Notes: generated from the sequence alone by a model not told the origin. Shown: positions 8,287 to 17,170, counted from the stretch's first letter. The stretch is 64,000 bases of DNA from Planctomycetota bacterium (GCA_020638835.1 JACKHV010000001.1:372001-436000); one strand, 5' to 3'. Program-made: numbers and translations.

Positions 8287-9422
8287 GCGTGCAGAATCCG
8301 CTCCGCGATGCGCTCGGCCACCACGCGGTTGCCGAGCGGCGTGTGGTGCAGCGAGTCGTAGTAGTGTTCGAAGTCGTGCGGCACGGCGCCGCTCATGTCG
8401 TAGACCTCGACGCCCATCTCCTGCGCGACCTCGACGCCCTTCACGCGCACGGCGTGCAGCATCTCGCAGGCGACCTCGTAGCGGTAGTAGGTGTCGAGCA
8501 CTTCCTGGTACGGCCTTCCGAAGCCGAAGTTCCACGTGCGCAGTTGCTCTTCCGCGTTGAGTTCGCGGTCGAGCCACGGCTGCGCGATGTAGAGCACGCG
8601 CTTCGCCTTGGTCTTCAGCAGCGCGAGCAGCGCGCGCAAGCTCACGTCGTAGTGGTCGAGTAGCGGTTTCGGATCGCTCATCCGGTCGATCCAGTTCGCC
8701 GCATGCGCGCGGCGCAGGCGCAGCTCGGCCAGGCGCTTCCCGGCGCGCTCGAGCACGTCGGTGTGGTTCATGTATCGGCGCTTCAGTCCTGAGACGACGC
8801 GGCGCGCGGCGAGCGTGCTCGGCTTCCATCCGAACGGCCCCTCGGGATGCGCGCCGAAGAGGTGCGAAGTCGGCGGCTGCTCCTTCGGATACTCGTGCGC
8901 CTCGCGCAGGTGCATCCAGCGCACGGCTTCGGAGTTGCCCATGAAGAGCACGACCAGATCCAGTCGGTCGTAGTTCGGCAGCACCTTCTCGAAGATCGTC
9001 GTCTGGAACTCGGCGTCCATCACCGAGCGACCGATGTTGCCGACGTGCACGTGCTTCGCGCTGAAGCGCTCGGGCACACCCGGCTCGTTCAACAATCCGC
9101 GCAGCTGCTCCGCCCACGTTGCTTCCTGGTCGAGGAAGTAGCACTCCGTCGTGCTGCCGCCGGCGACGACGACGCGCGCCGTGTCGGTCCAGTCCTGCGG
9201 CGGTTCGGCGCCGCGCTCGCCCTGCGAGTTGATCGACCAGCGCGCGACGGGCGGCAGCCACGGCAGACCCTTCTGGTCGAGCTGGATCTCCGCGCGCCAG
9301 TAGGGCGGCCAGACGTAGTAACGGCCGTGCTTCGAGAGCCACGCTCGCGAAGCGAGTTCCGCGCCGGCGGCTCCCAGCGCGGCGGCGGCGCCGGCGCCGA
9401 CCAAGGGGGCGACGAAACTCAC
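8250..9422 (-). CDS. SGNH/GDSL-family hydrolase, membrane-anchored or exported
   Basis: 390 residues from GTG 9422, whose GTGA overlaps the stop of the upstream flippase gene. A short N-terminal hydrophobic segment (about 4-20) is an anchor or signal. SGNH motifs occur in order: VVVAGGSTTEC (nucleophile Ser about residue 89), HVGNIGRSV (Gly block), FMGNSEAV (Asn block), and YDSLHHTPLGNRV (Asp/His catalytic pair). Such enzymes add or remove O-acyl groups, here most likely on a polysaccharide exported by the coupled flippase; the substrate is inferred from context only. The last 37 bases overlap the 3' end of the plus-strand flippase-like gene. Confidence 0.8.
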   Translation of the reverse strand: MSFVAPLVGAGAAAALGAAGAELASRAWLSKHGRYYVWPPYWRAEIQLDQKGLPWLPPVARWSINSQGERGAEPPQDWTDTARVVVAGGSTTECYFLDQEATWAEQLRGLLNEPGVPERFSAKHVHVGNIGRSVMDAEFQTTIFEKVLPNYDRLDLVVLFMGNSEAVRWMHLREAHEYPKEQPPTSHLFGAHPEGPFGWKPSTLAARRVVSGLKRRYMNHTDVLERAGKRLAELRLRRAHAANWIDRMSDPKPLLDHYDVSLRALLALLKTKAKRVLYIAQPWLDRELNAEEQLRTWNFGFGRPYQEVLDTYYRYEVACEMLHAVRVKGVEVAQEMGVEVYDMSGAVPHDFEHYYDSLHHTPLGNRVVAERIAERILHAQSRVGINASAT

Positions 9423-10969
9423 GACCCGTTCCTTCCGGCGAAGCGCGCGCGCAGCCTCGAGACCGTCGCGCCGAGGTCGAGGTGCGGATCGCCGCGGTAG
9501 ACGTAGAAGCCCCAGGCGAGGCCGAAGACCACCGACCACAGCACGCCGGCTCCGAGGATGCGGAACCACGAGCTGCTGTCGACGTAGCCCTTCAGCGCGA
9601 AGGCGAGGATCACGGGCGGAAGGATGCCGAGCGGGATGCGCGCGAACAACTCGACGAGCGTGCGTCCCATCGGGATCTCGAGTTCCTTGCAGAGCTCGCG
9701 CACGAGCCACGCCGCGTAGACGACGTTCGGGATTGCCGTCCCGAGCGCCACTCCGAACACGCCGAGCGGCTTCGCCAGCGCGATCGAGATCAGCAGGTTC
9801 GCGACGCCCATCACGACCAGGCCGATCGCCGGCTTGCGCGCCTGTCCGAGCCCGAGCAGGGCCGACAGGCCGACGGCGCGGACCGGCAGGAAGAAGATGA
9901 ACGAGGCCGCGAGCACCTGCGTCAGCGGGCCCGCCGACTGCTCGTACTCCGGCGCGATCCAGCGGCCGAGGAACTCAGGACCGAAGGCGATCAGGTAGCC
10001 GCAGACCAGCAGTTGCAGCGAGAAGCCGATGCGCATCCAGCGCTCGACGATCGGCACCAGCTCGGCCTTCTTGCCCTGTGCGGCGAGCTTCGTCGCCGTC
10101 GGCATGACGACCGCGCCGATGCCGATCATCAGCGCGATGAGCGGCTCGAAGAACACGCTGCCGTTGCCGTAGGCCGTCACGTCCTGCGCGGTCAGCGTCG
10201 CGCCGATCACGACCGCGTCGAGCCGGAACGCCAGCATCGACCCCACGCTGACCAGCGTCGCGAACACGCTGAAGTTGAAGATGCCGCGCGCCGAGGCGCG
10301 GTCGAAGCTCGCGAGCGAGGGGCGGATCTCGGGGTGCTTGCGCCGGATCACGACCAGGCAGGCGACGAACTCGAACAGCGTGCAAGCCGCGACGGTCACG
10401 CCGAGCATCACGATCGTCGGGCGCCAGGCGAGCAGCCCGATGACGAGCACGACGCGCAGCACGAGCCCGGCTGCCGCGATCAGGTTCTTGGCGGTGAACT
10501 CGTGGTGCGCGTCGAAGAGCGCGTAAGGCAGCCGCATCGCGAACGCCAGCGATCCGTGCACCGCGACGATCGCGAAGGTGAGGCGCGCGTCCGGGAAGAT
10601 GCCGAGCAGGTTCGCGTCCTTGTCGATCAGCTGGTCGAGCCCGTGCACGAACGGCAGGTAGAGCGCGAGGCTGACGACGAGCGCCATCGCGCCCATGCCC
10701 AGCGTGATGCCGAGGCTCGTCGAGAAGGCGCGGTTCGTGCGCTCGACGTCGCCCGTCGCGACGCCTTCCGCCACGTGCTTCACCGTCGCCATCGGCACGC
10801 CGAGCGCCAGCAGGTCGATGAAGCCCAGCAGCGAGATGATGCCGAGGAACACGCCGTACGCGCTGCCGCCGACGCCGTGCTCGTCGTGTTGCATGAGCGG
10901 CGTCAGGACGATCATGACCGCCATCCGCAGGATGACGAGCGTCCAGTTCGATCCGATGTGCCTGAACAC
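9419..10969 (-). CDS. Polysaccharide flippase, Wzx/MATE-like
   Basis: 516 residues from GTG 10969. Twelve to fourteen hydrophobic spans cover nearly the whole protein, as in the MOP exporter superfamily. FRLDAVVIGATL followed by AYGNGSVFFEPL is the conserved region in the seventh to eighth helices of the family. The length is typical. It presumably flips an undecaprenyl-linked oligosaccharide across the inner membrane. It lies between two SGNH hydrolases on the same strand: upstream the 250-residue one (stop 10997, 27 bases before this start), downstream the 390-residue one by 4-base overlap. This suggests a small envelope-glycan operon. Confidence 0.87.
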   Translation of the reverse strand: MFRHIGSNWTLVILRMAVMIVLTPLMQHDEHGVGGSAYGVFLGIISLLGFIDLLALGVPMATVKHVAEGVATGDVERTNRAFSTSLGITLGMGAMALVVSLALYLPFVHGLDQLIDKDANLLGIFPDARLTFAIVAVHGSLAFAMRLPYALFDAHHEFTAKNLIAAAGLVLRVVLVIGLLAWRPTIVMLGVTVAACTLFEFVACLVVIRRKHPEIRPSLASFDRASARGIFNFSVFATLVSVGSMLAFRLDAVVIGATLTAQDVTAYGNGSVFFEPLIALMIGIGAVVMPTATKLAAQGKKAELVPIVERWMRIGFSLQLLVCGYLIAFGPEFLGRWIAPEYEQSAGPLTQVLAASFIFFLPVRAVGLSALLGLGQARKPAIGLVVMGVANLLISIALAKPLGVFGVALGTAIPNVVYAAWLVRELCKELEIPMGRTLVELFARIPLGILPPVILAFALKGYVDSSSWFRILGAGVLWSVVFGLAWGFYVYRGDPHLDLGATVSRLRARFAGRNGS

Positions 10970-10996
10970 GATGTTGCGCCGCCCGCGCCGGAGAGC

Positions 10997-11749
10997 TCAG
11001 GGCGCGAGGAGACGTCCCGCCGCGCCTCCGCCTTCGAGGATCCATTCCCCGAGCCGGCGGTATCCCGCCGCGTTCAAGTGGAAGCGGTCGGTCGCGTACT
11101 CGGAGTTGAGCCGCCCGTCCTTGTTCGCGAGCGGTTCGCGCTGCGCGACGATGAACGGTATCTTGCGCGAGACGGCCGCGCGTCGCACGGCGAGGTCGTA
11201 GAGCTCGAACTCGTACAGCTCGGCCTCGGACGCGTCGACTGCGGGCAGCAAGCCGATCACGCTCGTCGCCGCGTCCGGGTAGCGCGCTTGAAGCTCGTCG
11301 AAGAGCCGCGCCACGCGGTCGCGCACGTCGGCGGCGACCATCCCTTCGCGGCGGATGTCGTTCGCGCCGATGTTGATCACGAAGGCGGCGGGCGGCGCGG
11401 CCGGCAGGCTGTCGTCGAGGCGCGCGAGCAGGTCGTCGACGGTGTCGCCGTTCACACCGCGGTTCACGCAGTGCTTGTCCGGGAAGATCTCCGCCAGCGG
11501 GAAGCGCTCGATGGTGGACGAGCCCAGGAAGACGACCGAGTCGGCGGGCAGGCGGTCGCGTTCGGAGCGGAACAGTTCGAGGCGCTCGGCCGCGTGTTCG
11601 ATGCGTTCGCGGTTCGCGCGCTCCTCGCCGCCCAGCACGAGTCCGCGCAGCGTCCAACCACCCGGCAACACGCCGTTCCACGCGAGGAACACGGCGAGGC
11701 CGAGGACGCAGGCCGCGAGGCCGACGAGGAGGGGGAGGCGCTTCTGCAT
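10997..11749 (-). CDS. SGNH/GDSL hydrolase with N-terminal anchor
   Basis: 250 residues from ATG 11749. Residues about 5-24 form one hydrophobic helix, either a signal anchor or an uncleaved signal. The catalytic blocks are VVFLGSSTIERF (nucleophile Ser), NRGVNGDTVDDLL (Gly), INIGANDIRR (Asn) and DRFHLNAAGYRRL (Asp and His). This is the TesA/acyl-esterase layout with all four catalytic positions present. It is the first gene of the minus-strand group with the flippase and second SGNH hydrolase, so deacylation or acetyl editing of an exported glycan is likely. It diverges from the sigma-factor gene at 11951. Confidence 0.85.
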   Translation of the reverse strand: MQKRLPLLVGLAACVLGLAVFLAWNGVLPGGWTLRGLVLGGEERANRERIEHAAERLELFRSERDRLPADSVVFLGSSTIERFPLAEIFPDKHCVNRGVNGDTVDDLLARLDDSLPAAPPAAFVINIGANDIRREGMVAADVRDRVARLFDELQARYPDAATSVIGLLPAVDASEAELYEFELYDLAVRRAAVSRKIPFIVAQREPLANKDGRLNSEYATDRFHLNAAGYRRLGEWILEGGGAAGRLLAP

Positions 11750-11950
11750 GGGGACGGGCTCGAATCGTCTCTTCGGCAGGGTGAGCGGGGTCCCTGCACC
11801 CTTTTGCGGCCCGGAACCGCCCGTTCGCGCCCCGGGTCCCGCGTGATTCTGCCGATTCGTGCCTAAGATTCGAGCGGCCCGTGCATCGCATCCCGTGACG
11901 GCCCGGATTTCGGACCGTCGCCTCGAACGCCCGCCACGCCGGGGACCGAC

Positions 11951-14386
11951 ATGCAGGCTGGAGAACACGAGCTCGACTTCGACGCGCTGGTCCGCGCGCA
12001 CCACGCCACCGTCTACCGCTGCGCCCTCCGGGTGCTCGGGTCGGAGGCCGACGCGCGCGACCTGACGCAGGAAGTCTTCCTCGAGGTGCTCGAGCGGCCG
12101 CGACGCTTCGCCGAGGCGCGCGAGCCCGCGGCAGTGCTCGCCTGGTCGGCGACGAAGAAGGCGCTGGCGCAGCTCCGAGGCGATCGCAACCGACGAAGTC
12201 GCGAGGAGGCGCACGCCATGCACGGACGGGACGCGGAGGACTGGAGCGCTCGAGAGCGCACGGACGAACACGAGGCCGCGGAGGTGCGCGGGGTGCTCGC
12301 GCGACTCGTCGCGAAGTTGCCGAACGAGCTGCGCATCGCGCTCGGCCTGCGCTACGAGGAGGAGTTGACGTACGCCGCGATCGCCGAGGCGACGGGTTGC
12401 AGCGAACCGACGGCGCACGACCGCGTGAAGCGCGCGCTCGACCGTCTGCGCGGCGACTTGCAGCGCGCCGGAATGGCGAGCGCGATCCCCGCGCTGCCCG
12501 GCTTGCTCGCGACGAGCGGCGCGCAAGTGCCCGGCGGGCTCGAGGCGCAGCTGCTGTCGCTGACCAAGGTCGCGCTCGGCGGCGCGAAGTGGTTCGTCTA
12601 CGGCTCGGTGTTGATCGTGGCGGTCGGCTTGACGATCGGCGCGCGCGTCGTGCTCGGCGAACCGCCGATCGCGGAACACGCGACGCTCGCGCCGCCGTCC
12701 GCGCCGCCGACGGGGCGCGCGGATGCGACGGGCGCCGACGAGGTGCTCGCCGCGACGAACGCGTCGAGCGACGAGTCGCTGCGCGCCGCGCTCGGGTACA
12801 CGGCGGGAAGCTCCGGCATCGGCGCGACGCACCATGCGACGACCGGCGCCCGCGAACTGCCGAGCACGACCCTGACCGGTCGCGTCGTCGACCCCGAAGG
12901 GAGTCCGATCGCGGGCGTCCTGGTGCGCGCGAGCAGCCGCGAGTACCAGGGCAAGATGCCGCTCTTCCACGACTCGGCGCTGTCCGCGGCCGACGGCGGC
13001 TTCGCGCTCGTGCTGCCCGTCTCGCGCGCCGAAGGCCAGGCCTACGACCTCCACACGACGCACCCGGACTACGTCACGACGCGCCGCAACGAGCTGCTCG
13101 TGCGCGCGAACGAGCTTCCGCCACGGCAGGACCTCGTGCTCTTGCCGAACAGCTCGGACGTCGAGGCGGACTGGCAACTCGACCTCTACCTCTTCGACGA
13201 GCTCGGCGTGCCGGTCGAGGGCGCGGACGTGCGCGTGTTGCGGCACGTGCGCCACTCGCGGGCCACGACTGAGTGGGTGCTGGAGGACCGCACCGCGTCA
13301 GACGCGAACGGCCGCGTCGCGCTCGAAGGCGGTCGACTCGGTGAGAAGCGCGTCGAGGTCGATCCGTCGCGGCAAGGTTGGCAGACCCGTCGCATCGAGC
13401 TGGGTATCGATCGTCCCGGTCTGCACCAGGAGAACCTGCAGCTCGTCCAAGGTCTCGTCGTCGAGGGCACCGTCGCGACGGTCGACGGCTCGCCGCTGCC
13501 CGACGACTTGCAGCTGATCGTGACCGGCGACGACATGAACGACTGGCGCTTCGCCGAGCTCGGGCACGGCGGCAGCTTCCGCTACGAGGGGCTCGACCCG
13601 GGTCGCTTCCGGCTGCGCGTCCACGCGGACGGTTGGTCATCGGTCGACTTGACGGACCTCGAGGCGGGGTGCGCGCCGCTCTCGCTGCTCTTGAAGCGCG
13701 CCGACGATCCACGCGACCTCGGCACGCACATGGGGGAGTTGCACGGACGACTCGTCGACGCGGAGACCGGCCGGCCGGTGCTCGCCGACATCCTCGACGT
13801 CGAGTCGATCGCGATCTGGGAGGAGGAGCAGCAGGACCTCCCGCGCGAGGAACTGCTCGCGCTGCACCGCACGCAGCGTCCGTACCAGATTGCGATGCAC
13901 GGTGACTGGCCGGACTCCACGCCGGACTTCCACGAGACGGGGCTACCGCCGCGGCGCTACCTCGCCGCCGCGCGCGTGGACGGCTACGCGCCCTGCTTCG
14001 CGGGGCCGTTCGACCTCGCCGCGGGCGAGCTGGTGAACGACATCGAGCTGCGGCTCGAGCGCGGCGGGAGCCTCGCGGGTCGCGTGGTCGACGAGCAGGG
14101 CCGCGGCGTGGACGGCGCGCACCTCTTCCTCGCGCCCGACAGCGAGCTGGGCCGTCGGCGCCTGCTCGAGCTCGACCACCTGATGCTCGACGAGGGCGAG
14201 CGCTCGCTGTTCGAGTGCGAGCGCGTGCCGAAGGGCGGCACCTTCCTCGTCGAGCACGTCCCCGTCGGCCAGCCCTACCTCTTGTGCGTGCTCTCCCGCG
14301 AACACGCGCCGAAGGTCGTCGGCCCGGTCGAGTGGAAGGCGCAGGGCGAGGTGCTCGAGCGCCGCATCGAGCTGCAGCGTCGCTGA
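11951..14386 (+). CDS. ECF-type sigma factor fused to a membrane span and carboxypeptidase-regulatory-like domains
   Basis: 811 residues from ATG 11951. Residues about 9-75 are sigma region 2 (VLGSEADARDLTQEVFLEVL). Residues about 113-168 are region 4 with a full helix-turn-helix (LTYAAIAEATGCSEPTAHDRVKRAL). A single hydrophobic helix lies at about 213-236. The remaining 570 residues are beta-rich and contain at least three carboxypeptidase-regulatory/Ig-like units, marked by TLTGRVVDPEGSPIAGV (about 306), a degenerate unit near 407, GELHGRLVDAETGRPV (about 594) and LAGRVVDEQGRGVDGA (about 702). The predicted topology puts the sigma domains inside and the Ig-like domains outside. Proteolytic release would be needed for it to act on RNA polymerase freely. 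The stop codon is part of a long palindrome. Confidence 0.85.
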   Translation: MQAGEHELDFDALVRAHHATVYRCALRVLGSEADARDLTQEVFLEVLERPRRFAEAREPAAVLAWSATKKALAQLRGDRNRRSREEAHAMHGRDAEDWSARERTDEHEAAEVRGVLARLVAKLPNELRIALGLRYEEELTYAAIAEATGCSEPTAHDRVKRALDRLRGDLQRAGMASAIPALPGLLATSGAQVPGGLEAQLLSLTKVALGGAKWFVYGSVLIVAVGLTIGARVVLGEPPIAEHATLAPPSAPPTGRADATGADEVLAATNASSDESLRAALGYTAGSSGIGATHHATTGARELPSTTLTGRVVDPEGSPIAGVLVRASSREYQGKMPLFHDSALSAADGGFALVLPVSRAEGQAYDLHTTHPDYVTTRRNELLVRANELPPRQDLVLLPNSSDVEADWQLDLYLFDELGVPVEGADVRVLRHVRHSRATTEWVLEDRTASDANGRVALEGGRLGEKRVEVDPSRQGWQTRRIELGIDRPGLHQENLQLVQGLVVEGTVATVDGSPLPDDLQLIVTGDDMNDWRFAELGHGGSFRYEGLDPGRFRLRVHADGWSSVDLTDLEAGCAPLSLLLKRADDPRDLGTHMGELHGRLVDAETGRPVLADILDVESIAIWEEEQQDLPREELLALHRTQRPYQIAMHGDWPDSTPDFHETGLPPRRYLAAARVDGYAPCFAGPFDLAAGELVNDIELRLERGGSLAGRVVDEQGRGVDGAHLFLAPDSELGRRRLLELDHLMLDEGERSLFECERVPKGGTFLVEHVPVGQPYLLCVLSREHAPKVVGPVEWKAQGEVLERRIELQRR

Positions 14387-14489
14387 GAAGTACGGTACCG
14401 CGTTCGATTTTCCACAATAAGCGTTCCCCGCCGCGGAAGCGGCGGGGAACGCTTATTGTGGAAAATCGAACGCGGTACCGTACTTCTCA
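14384..14489. repeat. Perfect 51-bp palindrome, copy 1 of a two-copy family
   Basis: Arms 14384-14434 and 14439-14489 are exact reverse complements around a four-base loop (GGAA). The left arm begins with the TGA stop codon of the sigma-factor gene, and the right arm ends five bases before the ATG of the next gene. The outer arm (GAAGTACGGTACCGCGTTCG, then TTTTCC and AATAAGCG) recurs at 24180-24282. Two outer positions differ between copies and are compensated on the opposite arm. It could be a terminator, an mRNA stability element or a mobile palindromic repeat. Confidence 0.9.
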
Positions 14490-14493
14490 CGCC

Positions 14494-15048
14494 ATGACCA
14501 GTTCGCACCACGTCCTCGTCCCGCTCGCGGCCGGCTTCGAGGAGACCGAGGCCGTCGCCCTGATCGACGTGCTGCGCCGCGCCGACCTGCGCGTCAGCGT
14601 GGTCGCGCTCGGTGCGCGGCGCGTCGAAGGCAGCCACGGCATCGTGCTCGAGGCCGACGCGAGCTGGGACGAAGCCGACCTCGCCTCGGTCACCGCCGTC
14701 GCGCTCCCCGGCGGCATGCCCGGCACGCGGAAGCTCGCGGCGGACGAACGCTTGCTCGATCTGATCCGCCGCCTCGACGCCGAAAGCCGCCTGGTCGCCG
14801 CCGTCTGCGCTGCCCCCCTGGTGCTCGCCGCCGCCGGAGTCCTGCGCGCCCCGGCCACCTCGCACCCCGGCGTAATGGGGGAACTCGCCCTCGACGGCTA
14901 CCGCGAGGACCGCGTCGTCCGGAACGGCGCCCAAATCACCAGCAGAGGACCAGGAACCGCCCTCGAATGGGCCCTCGCGCTGGTCGCCGAGCTGGTCTCG
15001 CCGGAGCGCGCGGCGGAACTCGGCCGGGCGATGCTGGTCCGCGGCTGA
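14494..15048 (+). CDS. DJ-1/PfpI family protein (YajL/ThiJ-like)
   Basis: 184 residues from ATG 14494. DJ-1-fold signatures: PLAAGFEETEAVALIDVLRR with the conserved Glu near residue 17, ALPGGMPGTRKLAAD, and the nucleophile elbow AAVCAAPLVLAAAG with Cys near residue 106, followed by SHPG and ITSRGPGTALEWALALV. Members act as protein or nucleotide deglycases or chaperones against dicarbonyl stress; which one cannot be told here. There is no visible ribosome-binding site, because the bases before the ATG are the right arm of the palindrome. Translation may depend on how that structure folds. Confidence 0.88.
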   Translation: MTSSHHVLVPLAAGFEETEAVALIDVLRRADLRVSVVALGARRVEGSHGIVLEADASWDEADLASVTAVALPGGMPGTRKLAADERLLDLIRRLDAESRLVAAVCAAPLVLAAAGVLRAPATSHPGVMGELALDGYREDRVVRNGAQITSRGPGTALEWALALVAELVSPERAAELGRAMLVRG

Positions 15049-15067
15049 GCCCTCAGGCCCGCCCGCG

Positions 15068-15097
15068 TTGACAGTCTCCGCGGCCCGCCCCTATCCT
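15068..15097 (+). promoter_or_regulatory. Sigma-70-like promoter for the exported TPR protein
   Basis: TTGACA at 15068-15073, an 18-base spacer, and TATCCT at 15092-15097, about 89 bases before the ATG at 15186. It is one of the two best consensus promoters in the window and lies just after the DJ-1-family gene. Confidence 0.6.
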
Positions 15098-15185
15098 CTT
15101 CCGCCCGCTCGGCCCCGCCGCGGCGCGAAACTCCCCCTCGCGCGCCGGGTAGATCGCGGTCCGACACCCCCCTCGCCATCGCCCC

Positions 15186-16283
15186 ATGATTCGACTCAGC
15201 CTCCCGAGCTTCGCGCTCGTCGCTCTCCTGTTCGCCGCTCCCCACGCCGTCGCCGACACGATCTATCTGGTCGACGGCAGCTCGGTCGAGGACGTGGAGG
15301 TCGGTGACGAGTCCTACGAGAAGGTCGAGTACAAGACCGAAGGCAAGCGCAAGGACGTCGCCGCGGACCAGGTGCTGCGCATCGACTACTCCGAGAAGCC
15401 GCCGCTCGTCGACCGTGGTGACGACACGGCCACCGAAGGCGACGTCTTCGGCGCGATCGGCGACCTTCAGACCTACGTCGAAGGTCACTTCGCGAAGGGC
15501 GGGACCGACCGCCGCTTCCCCTGGGCGCCGGCCTACGCGCTGGGTCGCCTGATCGACCTGCAGGAGAGCGTCGGCAACCTCGACGGCGTGATCGCCGCGG
15601 CCGATCAGCTGATCGCCAACGTGCCGACCGCGCGTCAGACGCCCGGCGCGCACCTCTCGAAGGCGCAGGCGCAGTACCGCAAGGGCGACGCCGCGGGCGC
15701 GACCAAGACGCTCGGCGCGCTCGAGTCGCTCGTGCAGACGGCGGGGCTCTCGCGCGCGTGGGTGCTCGAGGTCCAGCTCGGCCGCGTGGTCTACGACGAC
15801 GCACTGAAGGGTTCGGCCCGCCGCGACAAGCTGCGCGCCGTGGCCGTCTCCGCCGGCAACGAGTTCCCCGTCGTCGCCAGCCGCGCGAACACCGTCGCCG
15901 GTGAGTCGCTGGTCGAGGAACAGAAGTACACCGAGGCCGAGGCGATCTTCCGCGAGGTCGTGGACAAGGGCAAGGCGGACCACCGCACGCTCGCGGCCGC
16001 GTACACCGGCCTCGGCGACTGCCTGCTGCAGCGCGGCCAGACGGCCGACGGCGACAAACAGGCGGAGCTGCTGAAGAACGCGCTGCTCGCCTACATGCGC
16101 GTGGTCGTCGTCTACGAGGACCAGACGCAGTACGTCCCGAAGGCGATGTTCTACGCCGCGCGCATCTTCGACCAGGAAGAGGACGAGGTCTCGAAGGAAC
16201 GCGCCCAGCGCCTCTATCGCAAGATCATCTACCGCTACGACGGCTCGCGCTGGGCCCGCGAAGCGAACGGATTCAAGAAGTAG
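15186..16283 (+). CDS. Exported TPR-like repeat protein
   Basis: 365 residues from ATG 15186. Residues 1-23 are a clear signal peptide ending at AVADT. An N-terminal segment (TIYLVDGSSVEDVEVGDESY) resembles the short beta-rich module found in front of TPR domains in planctomycetal exported proteins. From about residue 95 onward helical pairs with TPR spacing appear (YALGRLIDLQESVGNLDGVI, FREVVDKGKADHRTLAAAY). A periplasmic scaffold is the simplest reading; there are no catalytic motifs. It has its own TTGACA/TATCCT promoter and a strong terminator, so it is a single-gene unit. Confidence 0.8.
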   Translation: MIRLSLPSFALVALLFAAPHAVADTIYLVDGSSVEDVEVGDESYEKVEYKTEGKRKDVAADQVLRIDYSEKPPLVDRGDDTATEGDVFGAIGDLQTYVEGHFAKGGTDRRFPWAPAYALGRLIDLQESVGNLDGVIAAADQLIANVPTARQTPGAHLSKAQAQYRKGDAAGATKTLGALESLVQTAGLSRAWVLEVQLGRVVYDDALKGSARRDKLRAVAVSAGNEFPVVASRANTVAGESLVEEQKYTEAEAIFREVVDKGKADHRTLAAAYTGLGDCLLQRGQTADGDKQAELLKNALLAYMRVVVVYEDQTQYVPKAMFYAARIFDQEEDEVSKERAQRLYRKIIYRYDGSRWAREANGFKK

Positions 16284-16307
16284 CCGAAGCTCGGCTCCGA
16301 ACCGCGC

Positions 16308-16350
16308 ACGGGCGGCTCGTCCCTTCGGGGACGGGCCGCCCGTTCTTCGT
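16308..16350 (+). terminator. Intrinsic terminator after the TPR protein gene
   Basis: A 16-bp stem (16308-16323 with 16328-16343, one G-U wobble) closed by a TTCG tetraloop and followed by TCTTCGT. It starts 25 bases after the stop at 16283. Confidence 0.8.
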
Positions 16351-16579
16351 CCGGGGCGGCGCGTGAAGGCGAGGCGGCGAGCCGGAGTGCCGAAAAGCGC
16401 GTCGGGCGCAGGCGCAGCGGCCCGGAATCCCCCGGATCGCGGAACGCCGCCGCGCGCGCCCGCGCTCCCCATGACGCTGCGCGGGAGACCGCGTCCCCAG
16501 CGGCGGGTCTCCTCCCTCGCCGGCGGCGGACCGGACCACGCGAGGTCCTGTGCTCGTGGCGTCGCCGGGAGGAGCCGCC

Positions 16580-17170
16580 ATGAACGCCGACAGATTCTCA
16601 CCCTGGAACGGACTCGTCGAGCAGCGACAGATGCTGATCCGCCTGCTGCGTCGTCGCTGCGCCGACCGTTCGCTGGCGGAGGACCTGGCGCACGACACCC
16701 TGCTCCGCGCCGCGCGCTATCGACCGTCGGGGCTCGATCCCGCGCGCGTCCCGGCCTGGTTGCAGCGCATTGCGCTGAACGTGCTGAACGACCACCTGCG
16801 CCGCGAATGCCGCGGACCGCGCGCCGAGGCAGGCGCGGAGGAGCAGCTGGAGAAGCTGGAAGGTCGCGAGGAATCGCCGGGCGAGGACCGCCACGGGAGC
16901 GAGCGCTACGCCCTCGGCGAGGCGTCGCTGTGTCGCGAAGAGGCGCTGCACCACGTGCTCTACGGGATGCAACGCTTGAGCGACCGCGACCGCCTCGTCC
17001 TCTCGCGCGCCTACGTCGCGGAGCCCGGCGCGGTGTTCGAATGCCCGGACGAGGGGAAGCAGCGCAAGGCGCGCCTGTTCCGCGCGCGCCGACGCCTGCG
17101 GCGGGCAGTCGAGGAGTCCGAGCGTCGCGCTCGGCAGGCCGCCTTGTGGCGCGTCGGAGGTGTGCGGTGA
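16580..17170 (+). CDS. ECF-type RNA polymerase sigma factor with shortened region 4
   Basis: 196 residues. ATG 16580 is chosen because GGGAGGAG lies just upstream (16567-16574); an in-frame ATG at 16550 is weaker. Region 2 is recognisable (DRSLAEDLAHDTLLRAARYR, then VPAWLQRIALNVLNDHLRRE). The region 4 position begins normally (MQRLSDRDRLVLSRAYV) and ends with the recognition-helix-like RKARLFRARRRLRRAVEE. The segment between is replaced by AEPGAVFECPDEGKQ, without the usual EIA..LG turn. It may bind DNA atypically. Its stop overlaps the start of the next gene by GTGA, so a functional link with that exported repeat protein is likely. Confidence 0.75.
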   Translation: MNADRFSPWNGLVEQRQMLIRLLRRRCADRSLAEDLAHDTLLRAARYRPSGLDPARVPAWLQRIALNVLNDHLRRECRGPRAEAGAEEQLEKLEGREESPGEDRHGSERYALGEASLCREEALHHVLYGMQRLSDRDRLVLSRAYVAEPGAVFECPDEGKQRKARLFRARRRLRRAVEESERRARQAALWRVGGVR

